The position numbers were made by a program, and so were the translations under genes. Source: Diogma glabrata (Eukaryota > Arthropoda > Insecta > Diptera > Cylindrotomidae). From it: a stretch of DNA of 64,000 nt. Positions 31,996 to 43,510 of this stretch are shown one piece after another. Under the pieces are notes generated by a model. It ran no database searches and had not been told where the DNA came from. It saw only the letters and a program-made list of their open reading frames with translations. Within the stretch, counting starts at the first letter, position 1; each line of letters opens with the position of its first letter. The stretch covers positions 114,468,437 through 114,532,436 of the forward strand of contig OY856187.1 in the NCBI GenBank assembly GCA_963693315.1, written 5' to 3'.

Positions 31996-34145
31996 GAGAA
32001 GGATATCAATCACGCGATCCCTGGTTGATTTATATCCTAGTCAATAAGCTGGAACAAAGCACAAGGCAGGCTTGGGCTCAACACAGCTATAAAATGGAGA
32101 CACCTACTATGGAAAACTTTTTTGATTTCCTCAATCAACAAAGCGATACCTTAGAAAGCTGTGAGCCTGTGAAACGAGCTTCTCATCGGCAGCCGCCAAA
32201 TATAAACACAAAGGTAATGCATATGGAAGCAAAGGTTGTAAGTTGTCCAAAGTGCAGTCGCGAACATTACCTGCGAAATTGTGACGAGTTTTTGCAAGTA
32301 ACGGTGCATGAAAGAAGAGGGTATGTAGCTGATAACAAACTTTGTTTCATATGCCTTTTCAAAAACCACCAGTCACAGAATTGTAGATCTTCATACAGAT
32401 GCAATATATGCAAAGCCAGACACCACACCACCTTACATAAAGAACCTGCAAATGCCGAAAACACCGTTTTGCACGCTGAAATCACACCAGGATGTTCTCA
32501 AGAACAGGAGCCTTATGATGAAACCAAAAGTATTTGTCACGCCAGGTCGAGTAAAAAATATTCAGCAGTTTTACCTACAGCAGTGATTAAGGTTTTAGAT
32601 GCAGCTAACAAATACCAAAGATGTCGAGTTCTGTTAGACTCAGGAGCGCAGGCCTCGTTCATCTCAGAATCCTGCGTTCAACGGCTGGGACTACCACGAA
32701 GACATGCCAGAATATTAATAAAGGGAGTTACTCCTGGTCAAGAAGTAACAAAAGGTAAACTATTTATAAACATCTTGTCAATTTATTCTAGCGATCAAAA
32801 ACTTGGCTTAGATGTTTTAATATTAAAAAAACTTACTGATTGTTTACCATCTGTCGAGCTTACTGCAGAGGAAATAACCAAATTTCAGGATTTACAACTA
32901 GCTGATCCACAGTTTTACAAACCACAAAAGGTTGACATTATTATTGGAGCAGACAAGTTTTTTGACATATTAAGAGAAGGCTATATAAGGCATCCCAACA
33001 GCCAATTAATAGCTCAGAACTCCATATTTGGATGGATCATTTCAGGCGAAGCTAATAATGAAAATTATAAAACAGATTCAATCAGTTTGAGCTACCACAT
33101 CAACTTAGATGAAACACTTAGAAGATTCTGGGAAATGGAAGAAATAGTTACCTGTAAATCGTTTCCTCAGGAAGAAAGGGAATGTGAAGAACATTTTGCA
33201 ACCAATACTGTCTTGCACAAAGGTCAATATAAGGTGAAACTTCCGTTTAAAAATCCACGTACTATTTTAGGAACATCTATAAATATAGCCAAAAAAAGAT
33301 TCTTAAATTTAGAAAGCAAATTAAGTCATAACTCTGATTTTAAATCCGAATACATTAAAGTGATGCGTGAGTACATCTCTTTAAATCATATGCAACGGAT
33401 TCCTGACAGCGAGCAAAACATTCAAGAAGAAAAAGGTTACTACTTACCTCACCATGCAGTAATAAAAGAAGATAGTACCACAACCAAACTTCGCGTTGTG
33501 TTCGATGGATCCAGCAAAACTTCCCATGGTAATTCCATCAACGACATGCTAATGGTCGGTCCAACTTTGCAGCCTTCTTTGTGGACTACCCTGATAAGAT
33601 TTCGATGCAATAAATTCGCGATAGCAGCTGATATTGAAAAAATGTACCGCCAAGTACTTATAGATGAAAAGGATCGGGATTATCAGCGAATACTATGGCG
33701 AGAAAACGAAAGTGACACACTACAGCATTATAAACTAACAACGGTTACCTTTGGAATGGCCAGCTCAGCATATTTAGCAACTCGATCTCTACAGCAGACA
33801 GCTTTCGATTGTGCTAAAGAACATCCTATAATATCTCAGGAAATTTTGAATAAATTTTATATCGATGATTATCTGTCTGGAGCTCCAACGGTAGAACAAG
33901 CGATAGCTCTAAAAAATAATATTAGCGAAGTACTTCAAGAGCGCGGCTTTGTGTTAAGAAAATGGAAATCAAATGCCAAGGAACTGTTGGACTCTCCTAC
34001 CAACAATCACAAAAACCAAGAACATTCATTACCAAACGACAAAGCTGATCATAATTCCAAGATACTAGGACTTCAATGGAACTCTACAGCTGATCATCTC
34101 TTTTTCAAAGTATGTTTACCACATGAATCATACCCAACTAAGTGA
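31950..34145 (+). pseudogene. BEL/Pao gag C-terminus, protease and reverse transcriptase
   Basis: This continues gag after the frameshift. Three zinc-binding clusters lie at about residues 93-175: Cys-Pro-Lys-Cys with His and Cys, Cys-Phe-Ile-Cys with His and Cys, and Cys-Asn-Ile-Cys with His-His. The aspartic protease motif Leu-Asp-Ser-Gly-Ala-Gln is at about residue 230. The RT follows, with Val-Phe-Asp-Gly-Ser at about 512, Ala-Asp-Ile-Glu-Lys-Met-Tyr at about 560 and the catalytic Tyr-Ile-Asp-Asp at about 640. It ends at TGA 34,143-34,145. The next ORF is in the same frame and carries on the polyprotein, so this is a single nonsense codon, not a natural end. Confidence 0.9.
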
Positions 34146-34151
34146 ACGCTA

Positions 34152-36440
34152 TTGTCTAATGCTTCTAAGGTTTTCGACCCCTTAGGTCTAGTCTCCCCAT
34201 CAATTGTAATAGCAAAAATCCTTTACCAGCAGATTTGGATGCGGAAATTAGATTGGGATGACGAACTGCCTGATGATATAGCTATGGTGTGGGCAAGGTT
34301 AAAAACCGAACTCACGCACTTAGAAGAAATAAAAATCAAGCGCTTCGTAAGCAAAGACGGTCTGCAGTTACATGGATTCTGTGATGCGAGCGAGAGAGCA
34401 TATGCTGCAGTAGTTTATGGCCGTTACATAAATGAACAAGGAGACATTAAAGTAGAAATTCTGGCTTCTAAGACTAAGGTAGCACCAATCCGACAAACAT
34501 CATTACCTAGATTGGAATTATGTGGTGCTCTCCTTCTAGCGAGGTTAATGAGTGAAATTAATAAAACTTACGTTTCAGATATAGAAGTTAATGCTTGGTC
34601 TGACTCCACTATTGTTTTGGCTTGGTTATCAGATTTGCCGATGAAATGGAAGACATTCGTTGCTAATAGAGTGTCGGAGATACAACAGCTATTGCCAATT
34701 AATCACTGGAGGCATGTTAAATCAGGAGATAACCCGGCAGATTACGCTTCTAGAGGTGTCATGCCATCCAAACTTATGTCTCTCGGACAATGGTGGCATG
34801 GACCTTCATGGTTAGCTGAATCCCCAATGTCATGGCCCGTCACAAAACAAAAGGTGTTTTACAATGACACAATATGCGAGACTAAAAAAGAGCTACCTCT
34901 GACATTCTTACATTTAAATTTTGGTAACAATATGGAAGAAGAAACATATGGCATACTTTTAAAAAGAGTCTCTTCATTCAACAAAGCGATCAAAATAGTG
35001 TGTTTCATAACTCGTTTCATTGAAGCAGCAAAAAAAAGAAGTAAAGGATATAAAACGTTATCCATATCGGCTCTGGAAAGAGAAAAAGCAACTGAGAAAA
35101 TAATAAAATGGGTACAGAAAGGAGCATACCACAGCGAAATAGAAACTATTCTAAAAAATAGCGAATTAAATAAAAAAAGCAATTTATTAAGTCTTACTCC
35201 CTTCGTAGATCAGAAGGGAATATTGCGGGTAGGAGGCAGATTAAAAAATTCTCACTTCTCTTATGATTTAAAGCACCCAATCATTCTACCAAACTCCCAT
35301 ATCCTTAGTAGAATGATCATTTCCTATTATCACCAAAAATACCTTCATCCTGGCCCATCCCATACATCCCACCTAATTCGTCAACATTATTGGATCATAC
35401 ACGGCAAATCAGCTGTAAAGAAAGAAGTTTCCAAATGTATTAAATGTTTTAAAAGCAGACCTACCTCTTCAAATCAACTAATGGGCGATTTACCATCCGT
35501 TCGTATTACACCAGCACCGCCATTTGCCAATTGTGGCATTGATTACGCTGGACCCATCCTACTGGCCAGCAAACGTGGTAGAGGAGCACAGTTAGTAAAG
35601 GGTTACATAGCCGTTTTTGTCTGTATGGTTACAAAAGCGATCCACATTGAAGCCGTAACAGATCTCACTACAGAAGCGTTCTTAGCAGCATTAAAGCGAT
35701 TCACAGCAAGAAGAAATGTACCTAAAAATATATATACTGATAATGGCTCTAACTTCATCGGTGCTAACCGACATTTGAAAGAGGTATTTAAATTTTTAAC
35801 TAAATATACTAACAATTCTGCAATTTCAGAGTATTGTGCTCAAAACCAGATCCACTGGCATTTTATACCACCATCAGCGCCTCATTTTGGTGGACTATGG
35901 GAGTCTGCCGTAAAGTCAGTAAAAGGCCATCTGAATCGTATCGTGGCCGATGCTCATTTAACATTTGAAGAGATGTCCACATTGTTGTGCCAAATTGAGG
36001 GAATATTGAATTCTCGTCCTCTATTTCCCATCTCAGAAGATGATACATCCATCGAAGCGCTTACTCCAGCTCACTTTTTGATTGGTTCGTCACCTATTTC
36101 CGTTCCTGAATTTGATTGGAGCAGTACAGCAACATCTAGATTATCAAGATGGCAACACATTCAAAACAGAATTCAGAGTTTTTGGAAAAGTTTCCAAAAC
36201 GATTATCTTAATCACCTACAACAGAAAACTAAATGGAAAACAACTAATGAAAATATTAAGATTGGCGATTTAGTTCTAATAAAGGAACCAGATTTACCTC
36301 CATGCAAATGGGCGATGGGCAGAATCATCACAACTTACCCAGATGACAATGGACATATTCGTGTGGTTAGTGTGAAGACAGCATCCAACATTCTCAAAAG
36401 ATCAATTACCAAACTTTGTAGATTGCCATTAGATAGTTGA
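34152..36440 (+). CDS. BEL/Pao pol C-terminal part: RNase H and integrase
   Basis: Same frame as the upstream ORF, separated only by the TGA. It starts with the conserved Lys-Val-Phe-Asp-Pro-Leu-Gly-Leu segment that follows the RT. RNase H shows Gly-Phe-Cys-Asp-Ala-Ser at about residue 77 and Trp-Ser-Asp-Ser at about 145. The integrase has an HHCC zinc-binding region (His, His, Cys-Ile-Lys-Cys at about 400-440) and a DDE core: Asp in Gly-Ile-Asp-Tyr-Ala-Gly-Pro, Asp in Tyr-Thr-Asp-Asn-Gly-Ser, and Glu in Gly-Gly-Leu-Trp-Glu-Ser. The C-terminal DUF5641-type domain (Trp-Lys, Gly-Asp-Leu-Val-Leu, Trp, Gly-Arg) is complete, and the stop is at 36,438. Confidence 0.92.
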   Translation: MSNASKVFDPLGLVSPSIVIAKILYQQIWMRKLDWDDELPDDIAMVWARLKTELTHLEEIKIKRFVSKDGLQLHGFCDASERAYAAVVYGRYINEQGDIKVEILASKTKVAPIRQTSLPRLELCGALLLARLMSEINKTYVSDIEVNAWSDSTIVLAWLSDLPMKWKTFVANRVSEIQQLLPINHWRHVKSGDNPADYASRGVMPSKLMSLGQWWHGPSWLAESPMSWPVTKQKVFYNDTICETKKELPLTFLHLNFGNNMEEETYGILLKRVSSFNKAIKIVCFITRFIEAAKKRSKGYKTLSISALEREKATEKIIKWVQKGAYHSEIETILKNSELNKKSNLLSLTPFVDQKGILRVGGRLKNSHFSYDLKHPIILPNSHILSRMIISYYHQKYLHPGPSHTSHLIRQHYWIIHGKSAVKKEVSKCIKCFKSRPTSSNQLMGDLPSVRITPAPPFANCGIDYAGPILLASKRGRGAQLVKGYIAVFVCMVTKAIHIEAVTDLTTEAFLAALKRFTARRNVPKNIYTDNGSNFIGANRHLKEVFKFLTKYTNNSAISEYCAQNQIHWHFIPPSAPHFGGLWESAVKSVKGHLNRIVADAHLTFEEMSTLLCQIEGILNSRPLFPISEDDTSIEALTPAHFLIGSSPISVPEFDWSSTATSRLSRWQHIQNRIQSFWKSFQNDYLNHLQQKTKWKTTNENIKIGDLVLIKEPDLPPCKWAMGRIITTYPDDNGHIRVVSVKTASNILKRSITKLCRLPLDS

Positions 36441-36473
36441 CCGATCGATCACGATCGTCAACGGGCCGGACTA

Positions 36474-37195
36474 TGTTCAAACTTGAACATAGTTAATAAT
36501 CGCTAAAAAGAAGAATCAATTAATTTAAACATTCAAAAATTTATATATGGATTATAATACTTATACTTACCTGATGTTTACAATAAGTTTATTTATGTTT
36601 TTGTAATCTGTCAAATTATGACAATTCACAATTAACTTTTTTGAATAAGTGAATGAATGCAGTCAATGTAAATAATTGAGATTCAAAAATGAATGCATTC
36701 ATTGATTTTTTCGCCTGAAGATATTCGCCTGTCCCTCTGGTATTGAAAATTAAAGGTTTCGGTAGAAAGAAAAATTTAATCTTGAACTTAGAAATGCAAG
36801 TCACTTCTATTCTTTTTGCGATTTCGAGAACATCAAAATTTATTTGCGAGCGATTAAATTATTTTGGGATATTGAAAAACCAAGAAACAGGTGAATATTT
36901 ATATTCTTTTGGTATATTTGAAATTCATTGAAATTACTTTATAATATTGTGATTAATTAAAATAAAATAAAAACATTAAATTTTTATAAACTATTATTAA
37001 CTGATAAACATTTCTTTTGAAATAAATTTTATTATTGTGCGATTTATAAAACATTTATTGAATTTTATAAAACAGACATTTTATTGAAAAAACATTTCTT
37101 ATTTTATTATAACAATTTTTGATTATAAATATATTTTCGAAACAACATTAGTTCTTTTATTTTTTATAAAATATTTTTACAATAGACAATTTCCA
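36474..37195 (+). repeat. BEL/Pao right LTR
   Basis: Matches the left LTR over 722 bases with one visible difference (C at 36,715). It is preceded by CGGGCCGGA, a short purine-biased tract that may serve as the polypurine primer, although it is not pure purine. Confidence 0.93.
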
Positions 37196-40100
37196 GATAT
37201 AGCAAGATACTACGAACTTTTGTACCCTTTATTCACTGCGCCACTGTTTGTACGAACAAATCGTTTGTTTCTTTTCAACATAACGTTGTGTCAATGCAAT
37301 ATTTATTTTTTACTTTTTAGTTCGTATCCAAAAAAGTGTATTTTTTAAAATATTTTTTATTTATTTTTTTTTTGTTTTGTTTTGTGGCGTTGCTGCTCTA
37401 TATTAACAAAGAAACAAATAATTATTTTGATAAAAATCGTTAATTATCTCCGATGGCTACCCTGGTGGCTATATATATATTTTTTCTGGGAGTATTTGCT
37501 TCGATTGTATTATGATTTTGCAATTTAATTATACCAACCAAGTTTCAATTCAATGCACGATGCCTAGTTAGTGAACTGAATAATAATCTTTAATTGCTAA
37601 TTAAAAACTAAAGAGAGAGATATTAAGTCTTTGAACTTATGTGCTCTTGAAAAAATCTATTACTTTTTTTTCTTGTTACAAAACAACATATTCCAACAAT
37701 TGTCATTGTACTGTTAGTTAATAATTTTAGACTCAAAAGGAGTCTTTCGCTACTGTTTAAGTAGTCAGTCGTCCTAGAAAATTGTAACCACTATTTGCTA
37801 TGAACATTTAATAATTTTGGGCTATCTTTAATCTGTTAGTGTCTCTTTTGATATGTAAGACAAAATTAGACTTTATTTTGGTTTATCAACCGTAAATCGT
37901 CACTATCAATCATCAATTTTAAGGTAGTTTGTTCCAATACGGTTGCAATACAAAATAACTACTTTGAAAAATGATGCCAAAACTACTAAGAAAATTACAT
38001 TCCTGCACATGATTTAGATTGTAGTTTCAATTGGTTTCTTCCAAATCCAACAAAGTGACTTTTCGACAATTAAATAATATATCTCAATTTTGTATACTTT
38101 GTTGGTTCTTTTGCTACCGAGTGAAATTTTTTTATCATCGTTTCTCACCACCGTCAATTTTTTAACATTTGTATTTTTTATTTTATTTAATTGTAACTTT
38201 GTAACATTACAAGGATTTAAAAACCTTCTATACAAGAACTCCACTTAAAACTATTTTTTTGCAACACTTACTTATATAAAAGAAAAGAAAATTTCTGAGT
38301 ATGACAAGAAGTTAAAATATTGTTCAAAAGAAACGAAAACTAATTATTTTGTACTGCATGTTATGCTGTTGAAAGTGATATGTAATCGAAGTATTTTATT
38401 ACTGATGTTCAGGTAGTAAAAATCAGCTAGGTGTATCCTATTTCAGGATGTCCAAAGTGTGTTAATTATTGGTCATTCTGTAACAATTAGCTTACTGCAT
38501 TGCTACATTTCAGAATTTAACAAGGTTCCTACAAGGGTTAATTAAATTTTCCTTTAAAAAAGAAAACAAGAGGAAAAAAAAAACAATTAAAACAAGTATT
38601 TTAAATTTATTAATATTAATGATATAACGGTTTTCAACTAATGATCAGATTTTTGGAAGAGTTTGAATTTGTTTGGAAAGTTAGGGTCATTAAGTTTTTG
38701 GCTTTCGAGCGCTTATATTATCTTTTAAAATATAAAAACAACATATATTAAATTATTAATTAAATTAAAACATAATTTTTATTTGGTTTATTTTATTAAA
38801 AGTTTGTTAAACTATTTTTGTTTATTGAAGTTCAAATAATTGATAGTTTAAATTTTGATTATGTTCTGATAGATAAACATATTTTGTGTGTAAAACATTG
38901 TGCTGTTATTTCTTTTGAATTAAAAATTAACCAAGAGTGGCTTGAAGGTTAAACCAAATTCCATCTTTTATGATTATAAGTATGTTTTACTAAAACAAAT
39001 TATGTATATGTTACGTTGAAGTTACATTGAAGAATTGATTTGAGTGGTAACAGCTTGTTGATAACATCTTATTTTTATGCTATCGGGAGGTGGTTATATG
39101 CTGTTATACTGTTATTAACATAAGATATATATACAATAAAAAAAAATCAACATAATCAACGCGGGACGGGAGAAAGTGGAAAAATAAATAATTTTTGAGT
39201 GGAAAAATAAATAATTTTTGAGTGGAAAAATAAATAATTTTTGAGTGGAAAAATAATAAATGAAATTGGACATACGAAAAAAACTAGAAAAATAAAAAAA
39301 AAGGAATAAACAAAAAAAATATATATATGTATGTTTTTGTGAAAATTTGTGAACAAGAGAAAAAAATATATATGTTGTGTTTGTTATCCCTAGTTAATAG
39401 GTACATAGGTGGCGGGTAAGTTAAGTTTATAGATTCCCAAATTATATAGTTTTTTTATTATAAGTAAATTTTCTTTCTTATTAAATATAATTTTTTTTAT
39501 TAACTTAAATAAATGTAAATTCTCAAAGGAAACAAAAAGTATATTGAATTTCTGTGAAAAATAAACCAAAAGAAAAATTATGCCATCGAATATTGTCTTT
39601 TTTTTTCTTTCATAATGTTCTAGATGTCCTATAATGTTCTAGATTAAATTTTGTTTGTGAGATAGAGAGAGATAGGTGAACCCGAGTGTAATATGTAAGT
39701 ATAGCCATTAGGCAATTTTTTTTCCCCCTTTGCTCATTCCAGATCACCTGGTGCACTGTTTATCCCACTACCACGTCTCCCTGAATTAGTCGGCAACCGA
39801 GCAAAAAACCAGTGCAAACAAACAAAAAAAATCAGGTGATAAAAAAATTTTCTGTGAATGACTGTAATTGGTTTTTTTTTACAGTCACTTACAATTCCTC
39901 AACAGACCTTGCATATAAACCACTCGCACGTGTTTTACTTGCTTGACATCTGCCATTTTGCCATATTTATTCTCAGTGGATAATGGTGTTTGCTTATACC
40001 ATCCATGAATAAAAATTGAAGGCAAATAGTGAAGTAACAAGATCTAATTACACAACAAGTCTAATTACACAAAAGGAAAACGTGAAAAGAAAAGTTTAAT

Positions 40101-42113
40101 AGAGCTATAACAGCTGATATATTTTAATTTAGAGAGTATCCAAGGTGAGTAAAATATGAACGACATAAATAGTTGTCATAGTTATTCACTCAGTTTCATT
40201 TTCAACACTTTAGCTTTCACAAACGAAAACATTTTCAAGTAGTCAGCATGAAAATAACAAAAACCAACAATCAATGCGTCGCTTTTTTATATTTGTGAAT
40301 CTTGACTTGCAACGTTAAGTTTCGGTTTTCAAGATTTGTATTTTTTTATTCTTTTATCTTGTTCTTGGACGTAAAGATTTTTCTGTTTAATTGTTGGTAT
40401 TACCAGACTTTAGTTTATATTCTTATAAATTAGTTATTCAATTTAATTAATGAGATGATGCTGTGCAATTTGCGAATGTTTATCATCCATTTATATAAAA
40501 TTATTGCAATTTAAGGTCAAACAGAATAAGTAAACGAACTTTTGAAAAGCAATAATTTAAGAGTTTTGCTATTGAAAGCAGTTTTGCTATTGAAAATGTC
40601 AAATTAAAATCACAAAGAAAGACCTGTGTTTCTTATCATAATAATAAGAAATAAATTTCTACAAAAATATATTTAGCTCTCCCAAATCAAATCGAAAACA
40701 AAAAACAACAACTCCAAATCGTTAAGAATTTATCGAATTAAAATTAAATTAACTAACCGTAACGTTTCTTGAATAATGTTACAAATCAGATGATGAACTT
40801 CGATGTCGAATCTGAAAATTTTATTTCAAAGTGCCCACATAAAATTTAAATTCCTAGAGTTAAATACAATTTCAATATCTGTTATCTATTATTTTAATTT
40901 AACATAACATTTTTGTTGTCCTGTCATGTTTATTTATTTCCATATTTTTATCTACTTTCCACCCTCATTTCACAAGATTTTTGTTTTTAATTCCATTAAA
41001 TTCTCAATTGAATTCGTTTGTGTACATTATTATTACAAAGTTCCGATTATTATCACTGAACGACGAGAAAGAAGAAAATAAAAGTTTTATTATAAATAGA
41101 GAAATTAATTAAATTTTAATAAAGAAACAAATTAAAAGCGGTGTGCCCACGACGAAAAACTGCATGAATCCAATTTTAGTATTAGTTACGGCTACATGAT
41201 AATAGAAAAGAAAAGTTACTATAGTTATGAGAGAACCAAGAAGAAGAATGAATAATGGGAATCCTATTTAAATTTTCCTTTACGAGATAAATACATTATA
41301 TATATCTTGTCTCGTCTGTCTTCATTTTTCTTTAAATTCCAGAAAAAAATACTTAGAATTTTATGTGAAATTCTTTTGTTGGAGAAATTATAAAGTCAGT
41401 GCAATTTTTAGATACAAAAACATTTCCACAAAATGATAGACTAGACATAACCGTCATTATTCGTCGGAGATGCGTCTACCATTTACAAATCACGTTTATT
41501 TTAATTCAACCAATATTTAGATCAAATCAATATTCCCAACTCCTACCGACCCAGTTCCTGCATATCCGGTTATAGAAATCTTACAGTGCGATTAAACATG
41601 CAACAAAATAACAAAAAATTCAAATTACAGTAACAGGAAGTTAAAGGAGTAGCATCAAGGAAACTGCTGTAAGTACTACAGAGACAATGACTGAACTGAA
41701 AGCGAAGATAATCTTATTGTTGTTCGAAACCATGTTCTTCTGGAAAAAATATCAACATTGAACTGAAAAGTTCTATGGAAAAAAATTGTAAACTGAGTCA
41801 CTCCTCAAGGGGAAAGTGGGTGGCCTAAGTTTTATGGGGAGGTTTTAAAATAACGGTCTAGACCATTAATGTAACGATTTCCGTATCAGGCAAATTCCCA
41901 ACCACGCAAATGCAAACTGATCTTACAATTGCATTTGCTAGGGTCATAAATTGCGTGCTAGGAATAAATTTTTCCAAAACAAAACTGGTTTATTCCACTA
42001 ATAACTACAAGATCATCGAAAATTACTATAGAAACTCTGCTGAGGAGTTGTTCCGAACTAATTAAAATTTCACCACATTTTTATTCTATTATTACATTTT
42101 CAAATTAAATAAA
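37196..42113. other. AT-rich DNA, sparse features
   Basis: About 4.9 kb with few repeats. A perfect splice-donor-like AAG|GTGAGT occurs at about 40,143-40,151 and could mark a non-coding exon of a host gene, but no branch/acceptor partner or ORF supports it. The ORFs at 38,014-38,244 and 39,156-39,356 have no motif, and the latter lies over a short tandem repeat. This is the stretch with the best chance of holding host regulatory or intronic DNA. Confidence 0.4.
39178..39256 (+). repeat. 23-bp tandem repeat, three-plus units
   Basis: Units beginning GGAAAAATAAATAATTTTTG start at 39,178, 39,201, 39,224 and 39,247 (the last partial). The first three are identical, so the expansion is recent. 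Confidence 0.9.
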
Positions 42114-42419
42114 ATGTTACCAAACTTTTTTCTTGTGGTTATGTTTTCACTTTGGTTATCACTGCACAAATCTCTGCCTCAACTGCTCAATCCCAACCAA
42201 CTTGTTGTCCCACTTTACAAACCCCAACTCTGCCAATCACTATCCAAAAACAAACAACCAACTGCTAAACCAACTCAATCCCAACTGTCGTTTTTAATAA
42301 AAGAAATGTCAGTGACTCAAGCCAGAAAAATTTTGAATTCTTTTCAGTTTTCCATATTTTGGCGAAAAAAAATAAAAAAAATTAATACGGGCTTCCCAGA
42401 AGTATCAGATGTAATTTGA
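42114..42419 (+). CDS. Weak small ORF with signal-peptide-like start
   Basis: A 101-codon ORF in an AAAATG context. The first ~18 residues are hydrophobic (Met-Leu-Pro-Asn-Phe-Phe-Leu-Val-Val-Met-Phe), like a secretion signal. After that the +1 frame looks better: it reads Thr/Gln/Ser/Pro-rich sequence with a Cys-Cys pair up to a stop near 42,271. That pattern could be a frameshifted small secreted protein gene or chance. The 3' end of the ORF overlaps the edge of the Lys-type SINE. I do not recognise a family, and the gene call itself is doubtful. Confidence 0.2.
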   Translation: MLPNFFLVVMFSLWLSLHKSLPQLLNPNQLVVPLYKPQLCQSLSKNKQPTAKPTQSQLSFLIKEMSVTQARKILNSFQFSIFWRKKIKKINTGFPEVSDVI

Positions 42420-42710
42420 AATATTTTAAATAATAAGGTTTTTACAAAAGTTATTAAAAACTTTATACATACATTTTCGAATAACACTAAAGTACACTTC
42501 TATAGCTAAAAATGACGGGAACAGAACACCTTGCCCACAGGAAAAAAGAAGGAAGTACGGCTGACAATATTCGTCCAGAGAACAAATAACAAAATTTAAG
42601 AACGAAATCGGAGCCGGCTTGAACCCAAACCCTAAGATAGACTCTCAGGTTCTACTGACTGAACTAGCCGGGCCAGACTAAAAATCAAAGCCTAGGACTA
42701 AATAAGTGTG
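42390..42710 (-). mobile_element. SINE-like repeat with Lys-tRNA-like head, copy 2
   Basis: On the minus strand 42,613-42,674 reads GCCCGGCTAGTTCAGTCAGT followed by AGAACC, a diverged anticodon arm and GGGTTCAAGCC. This tracks tRNA-Lys closely through A box, D-loop and B box. It shares with copy 1 (26,940-27,310) the CTTCCCAGAAGT block and neighbouring sequence. It is not a functional tRNA, since the acceptor stem does not close and the anticodon arm is altered. Confidence 0.65.
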
Positions 42711-43104
42711 GGAGATCCAAAAAATAAGGAAAATGAGAAGTACTTTTCGGACAATAGAAAATCAAGGAGAACATATATTTACTGACGCACGTCTTTGGAA
42801 TGGTATATTTCGATTCGTCAGGAAATAACGTCCTCCCGTTCGTAGGACGCGTTACCAACTAACCGGATAACATTAGCAGTCACAAACATGGAAACTAATT
42901 TAGCACTTAGCTGCTTGCCAGCGTCACTTTGAGTCAGTTTGATCCACGAAACATCGAAGAGCATAAGCATGCCCGAGTATGGTCTTTGGTTAGATACGCA
43001 CGTAGTCTAGCGCTGACACTTTTATTTACTTGCCTAGATGCGTTAGCTTGTGGGGAGTATAAAGATGTAAAATGTTAATGAATAGTGAGTTCCATACCTT
43101 GAAA
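42711..43104. other. Unassigned, moderately GC-richer than surroundings
   Basis: It may belong to the decayed LTR retrotransposon that follows, but I could not read a protein in it. Confidence 0.35.
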
Positions 43105-43510
43105 GCGATATTTCAAACAATTAAGATCTAAACTGCAACCCATTGTCTGAGACAATTTTTGGGTACATTCAAAACATGGACTGCATTGGTTTCTAGTATT
43201 TTATAGATCGGCTCGGTAGTAAGTTTCCGTAAATGAAAGAGAAACGGGACTTATTGACATGGTCAAAGATATTTAAAATTTCAATATGACCAGACTTAGT
43301 TCAGGATTATGTACCAATTATATCAATGTATATTCGTTCACCGAGTCTCTCTAGTTTTAGGAAAGTTGTCATAGGAGCACGTACCACGGTCTTAGAATAT
43401 TTGACCCTCTTACAGATGTCACATTGAGAAACAGAGGATTTAATATGCGTGGCCTTACCACGCCGATGCTCGAATGAAAAGTGAATACTTGCAGCTTGAA
43501 GCTCCATCGT
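43105..43510 (-). pseudogene. LTR-retrotransposon integrase relic (gypsy-like)
   Basis: Read on the minus strand, a 66-codon open stretch (43,507-43,307) holds a Cys-Asp-Ile-Cys-Lys zinc-finger half, an Ala-Pro-Met segment and Ile-Tyr-Ile-Asp-Ile-Ile-Gly, which matches the first catalytic Asp of an integrase core. After frameshifts the sequence continues to about 43,130 with Pro-Lys-Ile-Val-Ser-Asp-Asn-Gly, the second catalytic Asp block. No RT, protease or LTR was found next to it. The Ty3/gypsy assignment is from the Ser-Asp-Asn-Gly style; other LTR superfamilies are possible. Confidence 0.6.

Larger units (their letters stand above)
30387..37195 (+). mobile_element. BEL/Pao LTR retrotransposon, near-complete
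   Basis: A 6.8-kb element with 722-bp LTRs (TG...CA) at both ends, a tRNA-Tyr-type primer site directly after the left LTR, gag, then pol in the order protease, RT, RNase H, integrase. The LTRs differ at one position that I can see (30,628 T against 36,715 C), which implies a young insertion. Flanks are AATAT and GATAT, a 4-of-5 match to a target duplication. Gag has one frameshift and pol one in-frame stop, so the copy is not autonomous as read. Confidence 0.93.

Noticed and set aside
34859..35182. A 107-codon minus-strand ORF
   Set aside because: Antisense shadow of the BEL pol ORF.
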